This document shows positions 1 through 9,065 of a DNA stretch of 64,000 bases, one piece after another. How positions within the stretch are numbered: position 1 is the stretch's first letter; the number at the start of each line of letters is the position of its first letter. Position numbers and translations under genes: made by a program. Source of the stretch: JAOAPY01 sp038237475 (GTDB taxonomy: Bacteria; Acidobacteriota; Blastocatellia; Pyrinomonadales; Pyrinomonadaceae). The notes under the pieces were generated by a model. The model made no database searches, had not been told where the DNA came from, and worked only from the letters and a program-made list of their open reading frames with translations. The stretch is taken from NCBI GenBank assembly GCA_038237475.1, contig JBBRYS010000001.1, positions 248,001-312,000 on the forward strand, written 5' to 3'.

Positions 1-274
1 CGATGTAGGGTGCGAACCCTTTGGCAGTCGAGCGCAGAGTGTAGCGACCGGGCGCCAGTCCGGTGAATTGATAGACACCTTCGCTGTTAGTGACAGTTGT
101 TTTAGCCTGCCCTTTTACGTCAATAAGAGTTACTGACGCGCCAACTATGGCCGCCCCCAATTCATCAGTCACCAAACCGTGCGCGGTGGCGCGGTTCTGC
201 TGTGGAAAAGCGGTTAGTGCAGCTAGAGAGAGAATAGACAGCCCGATAAGGCAGCGGAAGAGAGTAGTTATCAT
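1..274 (-). CDS. N-terminus of exported carboxypeptidase-regulatory-domain protein, probable TonB-dependent receptor (partial)
   Basis: The gene runs off the left window edge; only about 91 codons are visible, read leftwards from an ATG at 274. Residues 1-24 form a signal peptide ending near FPQQ. Then comes a carboxypeptidase-regulatory-like beta-sandwich with the typical pattern of G-V-T-D near the start, A-S-V-T-L, and a Y-x-F-x-G-L-x-P-G-x-Y run. In Acidobacteriota this arrangement is usually the front of a very large TonB-dependent outer-membrane receptor for oligosaccharides. That identity is inferred, since the barrel lies outside the window. Other exported proteins can carry the same domain. 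Confidence 0.7.
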   Translation of the reverse strand, partial: MITTLFRCLIGLSILSLAALTAFPQQNRATAHGLVTDELGAAIVGASVTLIDVKGQAKTTVTNSEGVYQFTGLAPGRYTLRSTAKGFAPYI

Positions 275-382
275 AAGCCTTGCCTCAAGTAGTAGGTCGA
301 GTAACTCTGCGACGTGCGCCAATGCTGACGCCAGGAAACTTCCTCTTTTGGCTGGCCCAGATGACTATCGGTATCTCCGAGA

Positions 383-1603
383 TCAGGGCAGGCCAATGCC
401 AAAAGTTACACCGGAGCCTAAACCCGCGGCCGGATTCGGAGCTGCCTGGGTGGCACCGGGTTGCGGCCGTGGAGCCATGATTGCGAGCAATCTGTCTGCG
501 CCACTGATAAGAGTGATCGCCGTCAGACGCGTGGGATCCGAACCTCTGGTACTGGAGACAATGATCGTATCGCCAACCTTAACGTCGGCCGCGGAAATAG
601 TTGGCAAGCGATCCAGTATTTCCTGAATACTGGGAGGTCCACCTGCCCGTGGTCCGCCTTGTCCTGCGCCCGCGCGCGCACCGGTACCCTCTGGCGGCCG
701 GCCAGTGGCTAGGCTACCCGTTGCAGCACCGGGGCCACCCGCGCCTGCAGCACTGGGCCCTCCCATCATCATCGCCATCTCGGCCGGGAACACGCGAAGT
801 ACAGAATCGGATTTGATGATAACGGTGAGTGGCTGCTTGGTCCGCAGATCATTTACATGGATCTGACCGGCGGCCGCGTCGACCGCAGTCACAGTCCCTT
901 CCACCGTATGAAAAGATCCGGCTACAATTTTTTCCGGCATGAAGTGAGTCCCGTCTGCGCTCTTGTCGCCCAACGCCCGCACCTGATCTCCCACCTTGAA
1001 TTCCTCAAAACCACTTGGCTTGGCATCGCTGAACTTGATCGAGTCCGGGGCATAGCGACGAACGTCGAGATTTTCCGAAACGGGAACAATCACGGGTTGG
1101 GTGCCCGTCGCACTGCGAGTCGAAAGCGTGATCTCTTTAGTCTCGGGTTTGACTGATGCAACCACGCCAAGGATGCCTCGCCGGCGCCACTCCAACCGTT
1201 CTGCTTCCTGCTTCTTAGCGATGTCAGCCTTGGTCATCACGACGACCGTGCGTGCAGTGGCCGATTTATGGTCATCGGTAACTTTGCCCATTGCCAAAAC
1301 ACGATCGCCTTCGCCAAGGTCGGCAATGGTAATCTTGATAGCTTTCGCCAAAGTGGTTTCCCCGGGGGGTAACCTGGAGTAGGTAGTGGAATCAGCGACC
1401 ATGATTCCCACTATTGATCCGGCGTCCGTCTTAATCGTAAGTTGTTTCGCAGCGGCATCGACTGTCCTGACTTCGCCAATCACTCTTGTGGCTGTGATTC
1501 CGGAATCGGCTTGGGCTGTGTTAGCCCCGGTTTGGGCGCTGGCTTGTTGACCACTCAGCAGCGCCAGTATCAGCAAAGAAATAAGTAAGACTAAGGATTT
1601 CAT
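383..1603 (-). CDS. Exported protein with DUF5666-like repeats
   Basis: The start is the ATG at 1603, preceded by AGGAAAGAGAACTG. The open frame extends further upstream but without a ribosome site. The 406-residue product starts MKSLVLLIS and has a signal peptide cut near residue 23 (SAQT). It then holds three beta-rich modules of the kind VxGEVxxVDxxxxxLTIKT (about residues 40-110, 130-215 and 225-300), a pattern seen in DUF5666 proteins. The last 130 residues are low complexity, rich in Gly, Ala and Pro, with a run of Met. The function is unknown; it is probably periplasmic. The assignment to DUF5666 rests on pattern recognition only. Confidence 0.6.
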   Translation of the reverse strand: MKSLVLLISLLILALLSGQQASAQTGANTAQADSGITATRVIGEVRTVDAAAKQLTIKTDAGSIVGIMVADSTTYSRLPPGETTLAKAIKITIADLGEGDRVLAMGKVTDDHKSATARTVVVMTKADIAKKQEAERLEWRRRGILGVVASVKPETKEITLSTRSATGTQPVIVPVSENLDVRRYAPDSIKFSDAKPSGFEEFKVGDQVRALGDKSADGTHFMPEKIVAGSFHTVEGTVTAVDAAAGQIHVNDLRTKQPLTVIIKSDSVLRVFPAEMAMMMGGPSAAGAGGPGAATGSLATGRPPEGTGARAGAGQGGPRAGGPPSIQEILDRLPTISAADVKVGDTIIVSSTRGSDPTRLTAITLISGADRLLAIMAPRPQPGATQAAPNPAAGLGSGVTFGIGLP

Positions 1604-1795
1604 CAGTTCTCTTTCCTTCTTTTTCTGTAACACCACGCGATTGTGTTTTATGACAAGTAAGACGGTCGAGAACGCTATTGCATCGTCTCGTACGCTCACA
1701 CTTCAGCGGATGTTCTCAATTAATTACAGTTTAGTTTCTCTGTTTCAGCGATCGCATTGCTTCCTGTTTCTGCGCGTCCGGATCATCACACTGAC

Positions 1796-1827
1796 AAAAA
1801 GGGCGCTAACCGCCAGGCCGGCCCTTT
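1796..1827 (-). terminator. Rho-independent terminator after the sigma/anti-sigma/bactofilin unit
   Basis: Read on the minus strand, the arms AAAGGGC and GCCCTTT enclose a GC-rich loop and are followed directly by a T run (GCCCTTTTTGT). It lies about 50 bp beyond the stop of the gene ending at 1877, so it should end that transcript. Confidence 0.7.
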
Positions 1828-1876
1828 GATGCAATGAAACGGAGTTTTGTACGATTTCCCGGATAGATCGCGAGGT

Positions 1877-2869
1877 TTAAATCGCAGGAACCCTTTTCCA
1901 TCCATTGCCGCGCCCACCGGTAAGCGCCAACCCCACACTCAGCACCACTGTGAAAGTCAGGACGAAAGGCCAGACATACGGTAAGGATGATAATGCAGTC
2001 CAAAGAAGGGTACCAATGAGGAGTGCCACTGCTTCCGAATGGCGCCCGGGTGCGAGCAACCGGCGCTGTAGCCAGCGTCCCGTGGCCGCAACAATAACCA
2101 CGCGTCCGAACACCCCCGCCACGACCAGCAGCATAACAGTAACCAAACTCAGCAGCGTGCTAAATGGTCTGGGAAGAAGCAACAAGCCGGCCTCGCCCAT
2201 ACCAATCACGATGGCCCCGAGGAACCCAATCATCGCTACTCGCAAACTAGTCAACTGCAGGCGCGCCACGCCTCGGCCGACCGCCCCGGGTAGCGCTGCC
2301 GTTAATAGCATAGCGATGACAAACCAAAACAGTGCCGCCAGCAAACGCATTCCAACATAGGTGGTGGACCATGCAGGTGACAGAATGCCGGTGGGATTGC
2401 GCATCATATCGCGCAGTTCCTGCTCATAACCGGCATACATCAATGTCATCTTATCGGGTGTGCGGTTAGGCAGCTTGTCAGCATGGCGGTAGGTCCCACC
2501 CACGACGATAATGTCACCGCCGATCCGCGCTCCTTCAAGCTGGATTACCGAACCGCCAATGGCCGCGACATCGCCATTGACTGTTCCCTGAACAATGACA
2601 TCTCCGCCAAGTGCCATTGCGCCTTCCTGAACGGTCCCGGTGATCCTGATTGATTTACCAACACCATAGGCGTTGCCGGCGATTACGCCGTCAAGGACTT
2701 CGACTTTGCTTCTATCGGTTTGAGGAATAGCGGAAGTCTGCGCATACCCATAGATAAAGGTTAGCAGGAGCAGGCCAACTACTGCCGCAAGCCAGCAGAG
2801 AATACGAGCGGCGCATCGCAAGCTCGCATCGAGAGCATCAAGATCGGTTGTAATCACTGCTTGCTGCAT
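1877..2869 (-). CDS. Polymer-forming (bactofilin-like) membrane protein
   Basis: The 330-residue protein has an N-terminal membrane segment at about residues 24-45. A short beta-helix follows at about 55-125, made of repeated G-x-V-x-G-D-x-x-x-x-G-G units typical of polymer-forming cytoskeletal proteins. Four or five hydrophobic helices fill residues 165-325. It lies 43 bp behind an anti-sigma gene, so it is probably under the same ECF control. Such proteins often accompany zinc-finger anti-sigma factors in Acidobacteriota. The exact role (envelope scaffold or sensor) is not known. Confidence 0.65.
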   Translation of the reverse strand: MQQAVITTDLDALDASLRCAARILCWLAAVVGLLLLTFIYGYAQTSAIPQTDRSKVEVLDGVIAGNAYGVGKSIRITGTVQEGAMALGGDVIVQGTVNGDVAAIGGSVIQLEGARIGGDIIVVGGTYRHADKLPNRTPDKMTLMYAGYEQELRDMMRNPTGILSPAWSTTYVGMRLLAALFWFVIAMLLTAALPGAVGRGVARLQLTSLRVAMIGFLGAIVIGMGEAGLLLLPRPFSTLLSLVTVMLLVVAGVFGRVVIVAATGRWLQRRLLAPGRHSEAVALLIGTLLWTALSSLPYVWPFVLTFTVVLSVGLALTGGRGNGWKRVPAI

Positions 2870-2912
2870 GTTGAAAATAACGGCCTGCCCGCCCGCATCG
2901 GTACGGTTGTTT

Positions 2913-3494
2913 CTAATCTATGAAACGCGTTCGGTGATAGCTGGCAATCAAACGTGACAACAAAAGCACCGCGAGCGCCAGCACAACCAGGAGAATGCCT
3001 TCCAACTGTGAGTTAGGCACAAACCGCCTGCTTAAGACACGCGAAATGATCGTCAAGCTCGTGGCGGCGTCATAAATTGTCGTCCAGGTCACATCGAGAA
3101 CCGCTGAAATGAGCCGCGCCAGCTTGAGACAAAAGGTAAAGACGTAAGTTCGCGCTGCGACACCCAAAAGCGCCAGCGAGGCAACCGCCAGCAGCGCGCA
3201 GATTTGCAACGCTCGTCCATGCTCAGCGCGTTCTCGCAACCCGCTCATATCAGCTTCAGCGTTTGTAGCCACGATCCGGGCGAAGTCTTCAGGCATGGGC
3301 AAATTCGATCGGGTGGTCAGAACTGAATTCAGATCGCCCAGCAATCGGCGTTGTTCTGCTAACTCACCCGCGCAGTTTGAGCATTGCTCAAGATGCGACT
3401 CAAGCAGCAAAGACGCAGCTTGATCCAGTTCCCCGTCCAGATAACAACCTATCTGTTCGCTTGGGCAATCCGGCTGAACGGTGTTCGTATTCAT
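2913..3494 (-). CDS. Zinc-finger anti-sigma factor
   Basis: The 193-residue protein begins with a zf-HC2 anti-sigma domain: Cys at about 17, then the HLEQCSNC cluster at 34-41 that supplies the H-x3-C-x2-C zinc ligands. One membrane segment lies at about 95-118 and a second near the C-terminus (about 163-185). It starts two bases after the stop of the ECF sigma gene, the classic arrangement in which the product holds the sigma factor at the membrane until released. The signal is unknown. Confidence 0.85.
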   Translation of the reverse strand: MNTNTVQPDCPSEQIGCYLDGELDQAASLLLESHLEQCSNCAGELAEQRRLLGDLNSVLTTRSNLPMPEDFARIVATNAEADMSGLRERAEHGRALQICALLAVASLALLGVAARTYVFTFCLKLARLISAVLDVTWTTIYDAATSLTIISRVLSRRFVPNSQLEGILLVVLALAVLLLSRLIASYHRTRFID

Positions 3495-3496
3495 GA

Positions 3497-4111
3497 TTAA
3501 AGGCCGGTGATCCCTCTCTGCAAAAACTGACCGCGCATCATGTCGCGCGCACGAAACAGCCGGTTCTTCACTGTTCCCAGGGGCAAGCCGGTTACTTCGA
3601 CAATTTCTTCATAGGTCAAATCCTGCGAATGCCGCAGGAGGATCAGCTCGCGATAGGCACTCGGTAGTGATCGCACCACGCTTTCAATCTCAAGCCGGCG
3701 TTCTTTACGTTCGCTCTCCTGCTCGGGACTTAAGTGGCTGCTTTCCAGTGGCAATTCATAGGTGTCACCCTCAACCCCGGTAGCTATTGACTGCTCGCGA
3801 CCACTCTTGTGGCGGCGCAGGTGGTCAACCGCGCAGTTGTGGGCAATCTTGTAAATCCAGGTCGAAAACTTAAATTCCGGGCGATAACGAGCCAGCGAGC
3901 CGTAGACCTTAATAAAAATCTCCTGGGTCAGGTCGAGCGCTATATCGTAATCGCCGACCATCCGATAGACGTAAGCAGAAATGGGACGCTGGTAACGCCT
4001 GACCAATTCTTCAAAGCCGCCTTCGTGACCTTCGACCGCGCTGGCGACCAGGTCTCGATCGACCGAAGCGTTAAAGGGAGCAAAAGTAGCGGGGGATGCG
4101 CTTGTAGTCAT
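3497..4111 (-). CDS. ECF RNA polymerase sigma factor (SigE-like)
   Basis: The 204-residue protein has a sigma-70 region 2 at about residues 28-98, including the helix DLTQEIFIKVY and the promoter-melting segment FSTWIYKIAHNCAVDHLRR. Region 4 follows at about 135-190 with the helix-turn-helix around TYEEIVEVTGLPLGTVKNRL. Regions 1 and 3 are missing, as expected for an ECF factor. It is followed immediately by its probable anti-sigma factor. It lies 56 bp behind the PilM-like gene and may be cotranscribed with the secretion operon. Confidence 0.9.
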   Translation of the reverse strand: MTTSASPATFAPFNASVDRDLVASAVEGHEGGFEELVRRYQRPISAYVYRMVGDYDIALDLTQEIFIKVYGSLARYRPEFKFSTWIYKIAHNCAVDHLRRHKSGREQSIATGVEGDTYELPLESSHLSPEQESERKERRLEIESVVRSLPSAYRELILLRHSQDLTYEEIVEVTGLPLGTVKNRLFRARDMMRGQFLQRGITGL

Positions 4112-4167
4112 GATGCTCAGGTTTTACGCACCGAAATCCGCAAATGTTTCAGTAGGCGAGCCTTCCG

Positions 4168-5118
4168 CTAATTCCAATGAAGTGTTGCGAGCCCTGCCGG
4201 TGCAGCAATGGAATCAAAGTTCAGATCGCTTGTCGGAAGCTGCAAGCCAAGATCCTCAGGCCCTAACACCTGGACATGGGCACCCAAAGTTTCATTGACA
4301 ATCTCGCTGGCGCGCTCTTTAGCAAAGCCGGTCCCGACTGCGAGTAGTTGGGTTAATGGAAGACCGCCGCCATTAACTTCTGACGCGCGCCGGTCCCGAT
4401 AAAACAGCAGCAGCCTGAAAAACTCGTCTTCGCGTTCTTCCGGCTCACAAACCACTGTGCGCACGATGAGCGGTTCGCGGTTGCGGAAGATCGCCGCAGT
4501 GAAGCCCTCGTCGTGAGCCGTCAGCAACAGCGAATCACCGTTGTTTCCGTTCCCAGTAAGCCAGCACGCCTCGCCGAGGTGCCGAGGTAGCACCAAGCCC
4601 GCGCGCCATCCCAGGGAAGCGAAAACACTCTCATACTCAGACAGCACCGCCAGCTTGATGGCGACTGCCAGATAACGAACGCGACCCTGACTATCACGTG
4701 GCAGCATTTCGTTGGAGATCGATAACTCGCTAAGCGGCGCGCCGAACCCGCGCTCCATTTTCCATTTAAGGACTTCATCGGTCTCGCTCTTGGAACTGCT
4801 CTGATTCTCCATGGTGAGAATGAGCGTGCGCATCGTAGCTTCCGGCAAAGCCACAGACCACTTGCGCTGGCGCAGCAACCCGGCGCTGGTGCCTAACTCA
4901 TTCAGAACTTCAGCCAGTTGCTGGAGGTCGGCAATATTAGAATCGTCAAATCCCGGAGTGATCAAAGAATCCGCGATGGTGATGCTGGCAGCACGGCGCA
5001 GGCGGAAAACGCCTTTGCGTCCACCTTCCAGTTGCACCATCGACGCCACGCCCTTTTCAAGGCCGAGCGCGGTCGCTGGATACCATGGTTTGACTAATTT
5101 TGAGAGTAATTTGGGCAA
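4168..5118 (-). CDS. PilM/GspL-like actin-fold assembly protein
   Basis: The 316-residue product has no ATG at its front. The first usable start is the TTG at 5118, just after an in-frame stop. Starting at the later ATG would remove ALGLEKGVASMVQLEGG, the first phosphate-loop strand of the actin-like ATPase fold. The protein resembles PilM/GspL cytoplasmic domains in length and layout but is divergent. It follows the pseudopilin genes, and no PilN or PilO homologue is visible. It probably links the assembly ATPase to an inner-membrane platform. Identity rests on fold-level resemblance and context. Confidence 0.6.
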   Translation of the reverse strand: MPKLLSKLVKPWYPATALGLEKGVASMVQLEGGRKGVFRLRRAASITIADSLITPGFDDSNIADLQQLAEVLNELGTSAGLLRQRKWSVALPEATMRTLILTMENQSSSKSETDEVLKWKMERGFGAPLSELSISNEMLPRDSQGRVRYLAVAIKLAVLSEYESVFASLGWRAGLVLPRHLGEACWLTGNGNNGDSLLLTAHDEGFTAAIFRNREPLIVRTVVCEPEEREDEFFRLLLFYRDRRASEVNGGGLPLTQLLAVGTGFAKERASEIVNETLGAHVQVLGPEDLGLQLPTSDLNFDSIAAPAGLATLHWN

Positions 5119-5201
5119 GGTTGGTCGTCGATCCTGGGTCTTTGCTCGTTACTTTCTTCCGCGTCAGTCAGAGAATCTTTCGAAAGCACCCGGACCACCG
5201 A

Positions 5202-5684
5202 TCACCATTCGCTATAGGGCCGGCCATCCGAGCCAACTTCAGGCGAGGCACTGTGAACATCGGTAACCCCCGACTCGCCGCTATTGGAAGCAGGGTCCTC
5301 ACCCGTGGTGATCGTCCAGTCGGCCTGATCTGTAAATGGATCCACAGGCTTCTCACGCATGTAGCCTGAGCTGACCAGATCATCGATTGATTGCGGCAGC
5401 TTGCCTTTGTCAGCAGCGTATTGATCCAACAGCGAACGTATCTTGTGCAGATCGTCTCTCAAGACCGCCTCGCGCGCAGCCGTAATTGTCTTCTGATATT
5501 GCGGCAATACAATCGCGGCGAGGATGATGATGATCGTGATCACGATCATCAACTCCAGCAGCGTAAAGCCCTTCGTGGTTACACGATGAAGCGCGAGATG
5601 AAAACTAGAGTGGTTGGCTTCGCGATCCGCCTTCCGCAATCTGAGGTCTGCAATCGCCTTACCAGTCACTGTACTTCTCTCCAT
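5202..5684 (-). CDS. Type II secretion pseudopilin, GspG-like
   Basis: The 160-residue precursor has an unusually long leader (about 38 residues) ending KGFTLLELM, the prepilin peptidase motif with Gly at -1 and Glu at +5. A hydrophobic helix follows (about 40-60). The globular part contains DLHKIRSLLDQYAADKGKLP and DPF, as in GspG major pseudopilins, and ends YSEW. It overlaps the upstream pseudopilin gene by 26 bp, which supports translational coupling. The leader may be shorter if an internal start is used. Homologues form the periplasmic pseudopilus. Confidence 0.8.
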   Translation of the reverse strand: MERSTVTGKAIADLRLRKADREANHSSFHLALHRVTTKGFTLLELMIVITIIIILAAIVLPQYQKTITAAREAVLRDDLHKIRSLLDQYAADKGKLPQSIDDLVSSGYMREKPVDPFTDQADWTITTGEDPASNSGESGVTDVHSASPEVGSDGRPYSEW

Positions 5685-6378
5685 TCAATGCCGTACCGGT
5701 TGATTTTGAGCGCACGTCAAAGACGTTTTCTCCGCCCCATGAACCCGAATCTGCCGCATCGTAGCAGGATCGCAAATCCCAATCAGATTTTCCTGTCATG
5801 GGATCGATCGGCAGGTCGCGCAGATAAATTTTTTTCTTGGTCGCCAGTTGACCAACCTGAGTGGCGTTCACGCCAACCTGTCCGCGCCCACCTGAAGCTG
5901 AAATGGGAATAACATTGACGCCACTCACGAGTGTTTCCAGGTCAGGTGGGTAACGGTCCGGATTATCGACGCCGAATATCGTGCAATCGGTGATCGCCAC
6001 CTTGATGCGCGGATCGGCCGGTAGTTGCTGCTGCTGTTGTTGTTGCTGTCCAGGCTGTACCTGTCCAACGTTTTGCTGATTACAGTTATAGATCAAAGCT
6101 TCGCGATGGAATTGATCGATGGCGCCGCGAATGGTCCGCAGAGTTTCTCGCAGTTGTTGTTCCCTCTGCCGCCTGACTGCCATCTTCACGAGCGGAACAA
6201 CTCCGAGCGTCAGGATGGTCAGGACGGTGATGGAAATCACCAGCTCGATGAGCGTGAATCCGCGATTGCCGGCCCGGCGGCGAGCGGACGCAACAACGCG
6301 GTGACCACTTGAGCGCACTACCTTCGTCGTGTCACCGCGTTGTTCAGGCGCCGCGTACTGTTCGCTCTCTGGATTCAT
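5659..6378 (-). CDS. Type II secretion / type IV pilin-like pseudopilin
   Basis: The 239-residue precursor has a 39-residue leader and then RGFTLIELVISITVLTIL, a clear prepilin cleavage site with Glu at +5 and the N-terminal helix. A loop holds a run of glutamines (about residues 108-122, coded by mixed CAG/CAA). The C-terminal half has DPMTGKSDWDLRSC and ends KYSDW, echoing the ending of the next pseudopilin. Its ATG directly follows the stop of the secretin gene. It is probably a second structural or minor pseudopilin. The poly-Q insert is unusual for the family. Confidence 0.75.
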   Translation of the reverse strand: MNPESEQYAAPEQRGDTTKVVRSSGHRVVASARRRAGNRGFTLIELVISITVLTILTLGVVPLVKMAVRRQREQQLRETLRTIRGAIDQFHREALIYNCNQQNVGQVQPGQQQQQQQQLPADPRIKVAITDCTIFGVDNPDRYPPDLETLVSGVNVIPISASGGRGQVGVNATQVGQLATKKKIYLRDLPIDPMTGKSDWDLRSCYDAADSGSWGGENVFDVRSKSTGTALNGEKYSDW

Positions 6379-8931
6379 TTACTGCTTTACCAGAATCATC
6401 CCCGAGGACAGATTCGACGTGACGTCGCGCGAGTCCGCTGCCATCAAGGTCGTTTTTTGCTTATCAAATTGGATTGAACCATCTCCGGCGCCCACGCCTT
6501 CAATGTCGAGGAACAACATAGCTCCTGCGCCTTTCAGCTGGACCAGTCCACTCAGGGCTGAGACAGAAATCATGCATACGCCACTGTTGTCGATCGACTG
6601 GCTGACGCCGGGAAACGCGCTGTTACCGAACATCGTACCGCCGGATACACCATTCACCTTGATCACACGAGGATCGAACCTCAGCGTCAGGGCAACGAGA
6701 CCGAGAGATACATCGGAATTCAAGTCGATAGCGACCCGCCGCTTCTCGCCGACTTTCAAAGGTTCATCAAGACCTGCGACCCTGAGTTGTGCCACTCGAG
6801 GCTTATCCAGCGAAGCATCGATAGCGCGCGGCAGACTCGTGAGAATCGCATTACTGTTGACTCCGGTGTTGACAGCCGCTACCTCAGCAGCCGCTTGATT
6901 GGAAATCATCGACTTCGGAGCCGGCACAAAGGAATCGTCGATGTCGACCTGTGTCCTGTGCACCTCCAGGGGAGCACTCGGCTGGAGCACGGCCACCGAT
7001 TTAGTTTGCATCTCGCCAATATTATTAGAGGTGCGATTACTCGATCCCGCCAGTGGCGAGGGTTCAATCTGCGCCGTCCTCTCTACGCGGGGCGTCTTAA
7101 GAGCGGCGGCGATTGCGTCCTCGCGATCTGCATCGCGAATCATCGCTTCGAGTGAACCCGTGGTCGGATTCGAAAGAGTTCCGCTAGGTCGCATCTCCTC
7201 ATCTCTCGGTGTCACGGCGGGGGCGCGCAGGACTCGCGGTGTGACCGCAATGACGATATCGACCTGACGACTGTCTCGTGTCGGCGAAGCGAACAAGCGT
7301 CCTATTATTGGCAACCCACCCAGGACCGGAAGACCCTGCCGGCCGTTGGATTGAATGTCCTGAGACACACTTGCCAACATCATGGTGCGATTATTCTGGA
7401 CGCGAGCCGTGCCGGTAATGGTTCGCTCGGTAAACGTCGGAGTCAGAGTATTGGCGCCCGCTACGTCCTTTGACTCAATGGACATCTTCACCTGAACGTC
7501 AAAGTTGGGATAGACAAGAGGCGTGAACTTTAACGTCAAGCCCGTTGGCTCATAATTGATGACGGGAAATCCGCCAGTCGGAAAGCCGCCTGTTCCCGTC
7601 CCGGTCCCGGTGCCTGTCTGCACTCCAAAGGGGTAAGCCTGCGCTGTTTGCACCGGCACTCTTTGACCAATACGCGCCGTTGATTCTTCATTATTAAAGG
7701 CGTGCACCTGAGTCGAAGCTACGAGGCGAGCGTTATTCTTGCTCTGGAATATCTGCAGTGTCGACGACGGCATTAGTAGGGCGGCGCCAAAAGACGAGGG
7801 CACGCTGGCCGCAGTCGCGCCAGTTCCGGCGAGCACCCGCGCCAGGCCTCCAAAGGTTGTAGCCGTTTGCCTGACACCCCCCAACGAGACAAGACTGGTG
7901 CTGTCTCCCAGTTGATTGCCAAATTGCATCAAGTCGTTCCGCGACACCTCATAGATGTTCACATCCATCACTACTTCGGGTCGCTCTTTGTCGATACTCG
8001 CCAAGAGGTCGCCGATCAATCGCACGTTTTCAGCCGTGTCCCTGACAGTCAGAGTGTTCGTGTCTTTATCCGGCACGACAATCGTTTGCGGACGGCCGAC
8101 TGAGGGAGGAATGGCCTGGCCCACAATCTCGCGCGCTTTTAGTGGATCCGTGTTCGAAAGAAAGAAGGTGCGCAATACGAGTTGCTGGTACTGGGCTCGT
8201 CTGGTCTGATCGGCGATCAGGATTGTGCGGCGACTAAGCTTCTGAAAGAACAAGCCTTCCTGCAGGAAAATGTAATCGAGCGCCTGGCCGGTCGTGACAT
8301 CCTTCAAATTCAAATCAATCTGCCGAGGTTGCGCAAATGATTGGCGATCAAAAACCACATTAAAGTTGAGCTCATCCGCCAGTTTGCGAATAAAGGTCTT
8401 GAGGTCGCCGCTGTAACTGATAACGCGGAACTGCTCGGCGTGCTGACCATCTGGCACCGTACTCTCTCCTGACATTTGTCCGCGAGCGGGGGTGGCGCCA
8501 CCGTTTTCATCACCCTCTTTGGGTTGCGGCACCGCGGTTCCATCTTTCACAGCCTGCAGACGCAGCATGCGCTCCATCTCCGACACCGCGAGAGTATTCA
8601 CCGGATCATATCCGTAAGCCTGCCGGAAAGAGTTGTATGCACCAACATAGTCCTGTTGTTCGGCCATCGCTCGACCCTGCTGCATGTAGGCCTGCGAGGC
8701 ATTAAAGCTCGCCCGGCGAAAATGCAACTGGTATTCGGTGTTGGCGGGATCCGCAGCCACGGCCATCGTGAATTCCTGCGCCGCCTTTTCCCACTGTTGG
8801 GCAGTCTCGTACTTCAAGCCTTTTTTGAAGTGCGAGTCACCCTTTTTTGCCATGACGGTCAAGGGCATGAGCAGCAGGCAGCAGGTCAATAGCAGCGAAA
8901 GCAGAGTACGCATCTTGATTGTGGATCTCAT
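6379..8931 (-). CDS. gspD: Type II/IV secretion secretin with N-terminal TPRs and C-terminal cohesin-like domain
   Basis: I place the start at the ATG at 8931 because GGGAG lies 8 bases before it; the open frame extends 25 codons further upstream. The product of about 850 residues has, in order: a signal peptide (1-28), TPR-type helices (30-130), an STN/N0 domain (about 165-240), N1-type domains (250-330), the secretin barrel (about 345-590) with the closing motif LPVLGGLPIIGRLF, a linker, and a cohesin-like beta-sandwich (about 725-850). The barrel should form the outer-membrane channel. The cohesin-like tail is not part of classical GspD and may bind envelope or substrate proteins. Confidence 0.88.
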   Translation of the reverse strand: MRSTIKMRTLLSLLLTCCLLLMPLTVMAKKGDSHFKKGLKYETAQQWEKAAQEFTMAVAADPANTEYQLHFRRASFNASQAYMQQGRAMAEQQDYVGAYNSFRQAYGYDPVNTLAVSEMERMLRLQAVKDGTAVPQPKEGDENGGATPARGQMSGESTVPDGQHAEQFRVISYSGDLKTFIRKLADELNFNVVFDRQSFAQPRQIDLNLKDVTTGQALDYIFLQEGLFFQKLSRRTILIADQTRRAQYQQLVLRTFFLSNTDPLKAREIVGQAIPPSVGRPQTIVVPDKDTNTLTVRDTAENVRLIGDLLASIDKERPEVVMDVNIYEVSRNDLMQFGNQLGDSTSLVSLGGVRQTATTFGGLARVLAGTGATAASVPSSFGAALLMPSSTLQIFQSKNNARLVASTQVHAFNNEESTARIGQRVPVQTAQAYPFGVQTGTGTGTGTGGFPTGGFPVINYEPTGLTLKFTPLVYPNFDVQVKMSIESKDVAGANTLTPTFTERTITGTARVQNNRTMMLASVSQDIQSNGRQGLPVLGGLPIIGRLFASPTRDSRQVDIVIAVTPRVLRAPAVTPRDEEMRPSGTLSNPTTGSLEAMIRDADREDAIAAALKTPRVERTAQIEPSPLAGSSNRTSNNIGEMQTKSVAVLQPSAPLEVHRTQVDIDDSFVPAPKSMISNQAAAEVAAVNTGVNSNAILTSLPRAIDASLDKPRVAQLRVAGLDEPLKVGEKRRVAIDLNSDVSLGLVALTLRFDPRVIKVNGVSGGTMFGNSAFPGVSQSIDNSGVCMISVSALSGLVQLKGAGAMLFLDIEGVGAGDGSIQFDKQKTTLMAADSRDVTSNLSSGMILVKQ

Positions 8932-9065
8932 CAGCAGTCTCCCAAAGGAGGTTAAGTTTGGCAGCGGCAACGGCCATCGCTGGAGCCGGAATTCCGGCCA
9001 GTTCAAGTTACACGCTTCCTGTTAGCGCTGGTTCCGGGGAATCCGGCCGCGCCAGGACAGAACCA

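Noticed and set aside
6025..6312. Plus-strand frame with a poly-Leu start opposite the pseudopilin gene
   Set aside because: It is the antisense of the glutamine run in a well-supported pseudopilin.
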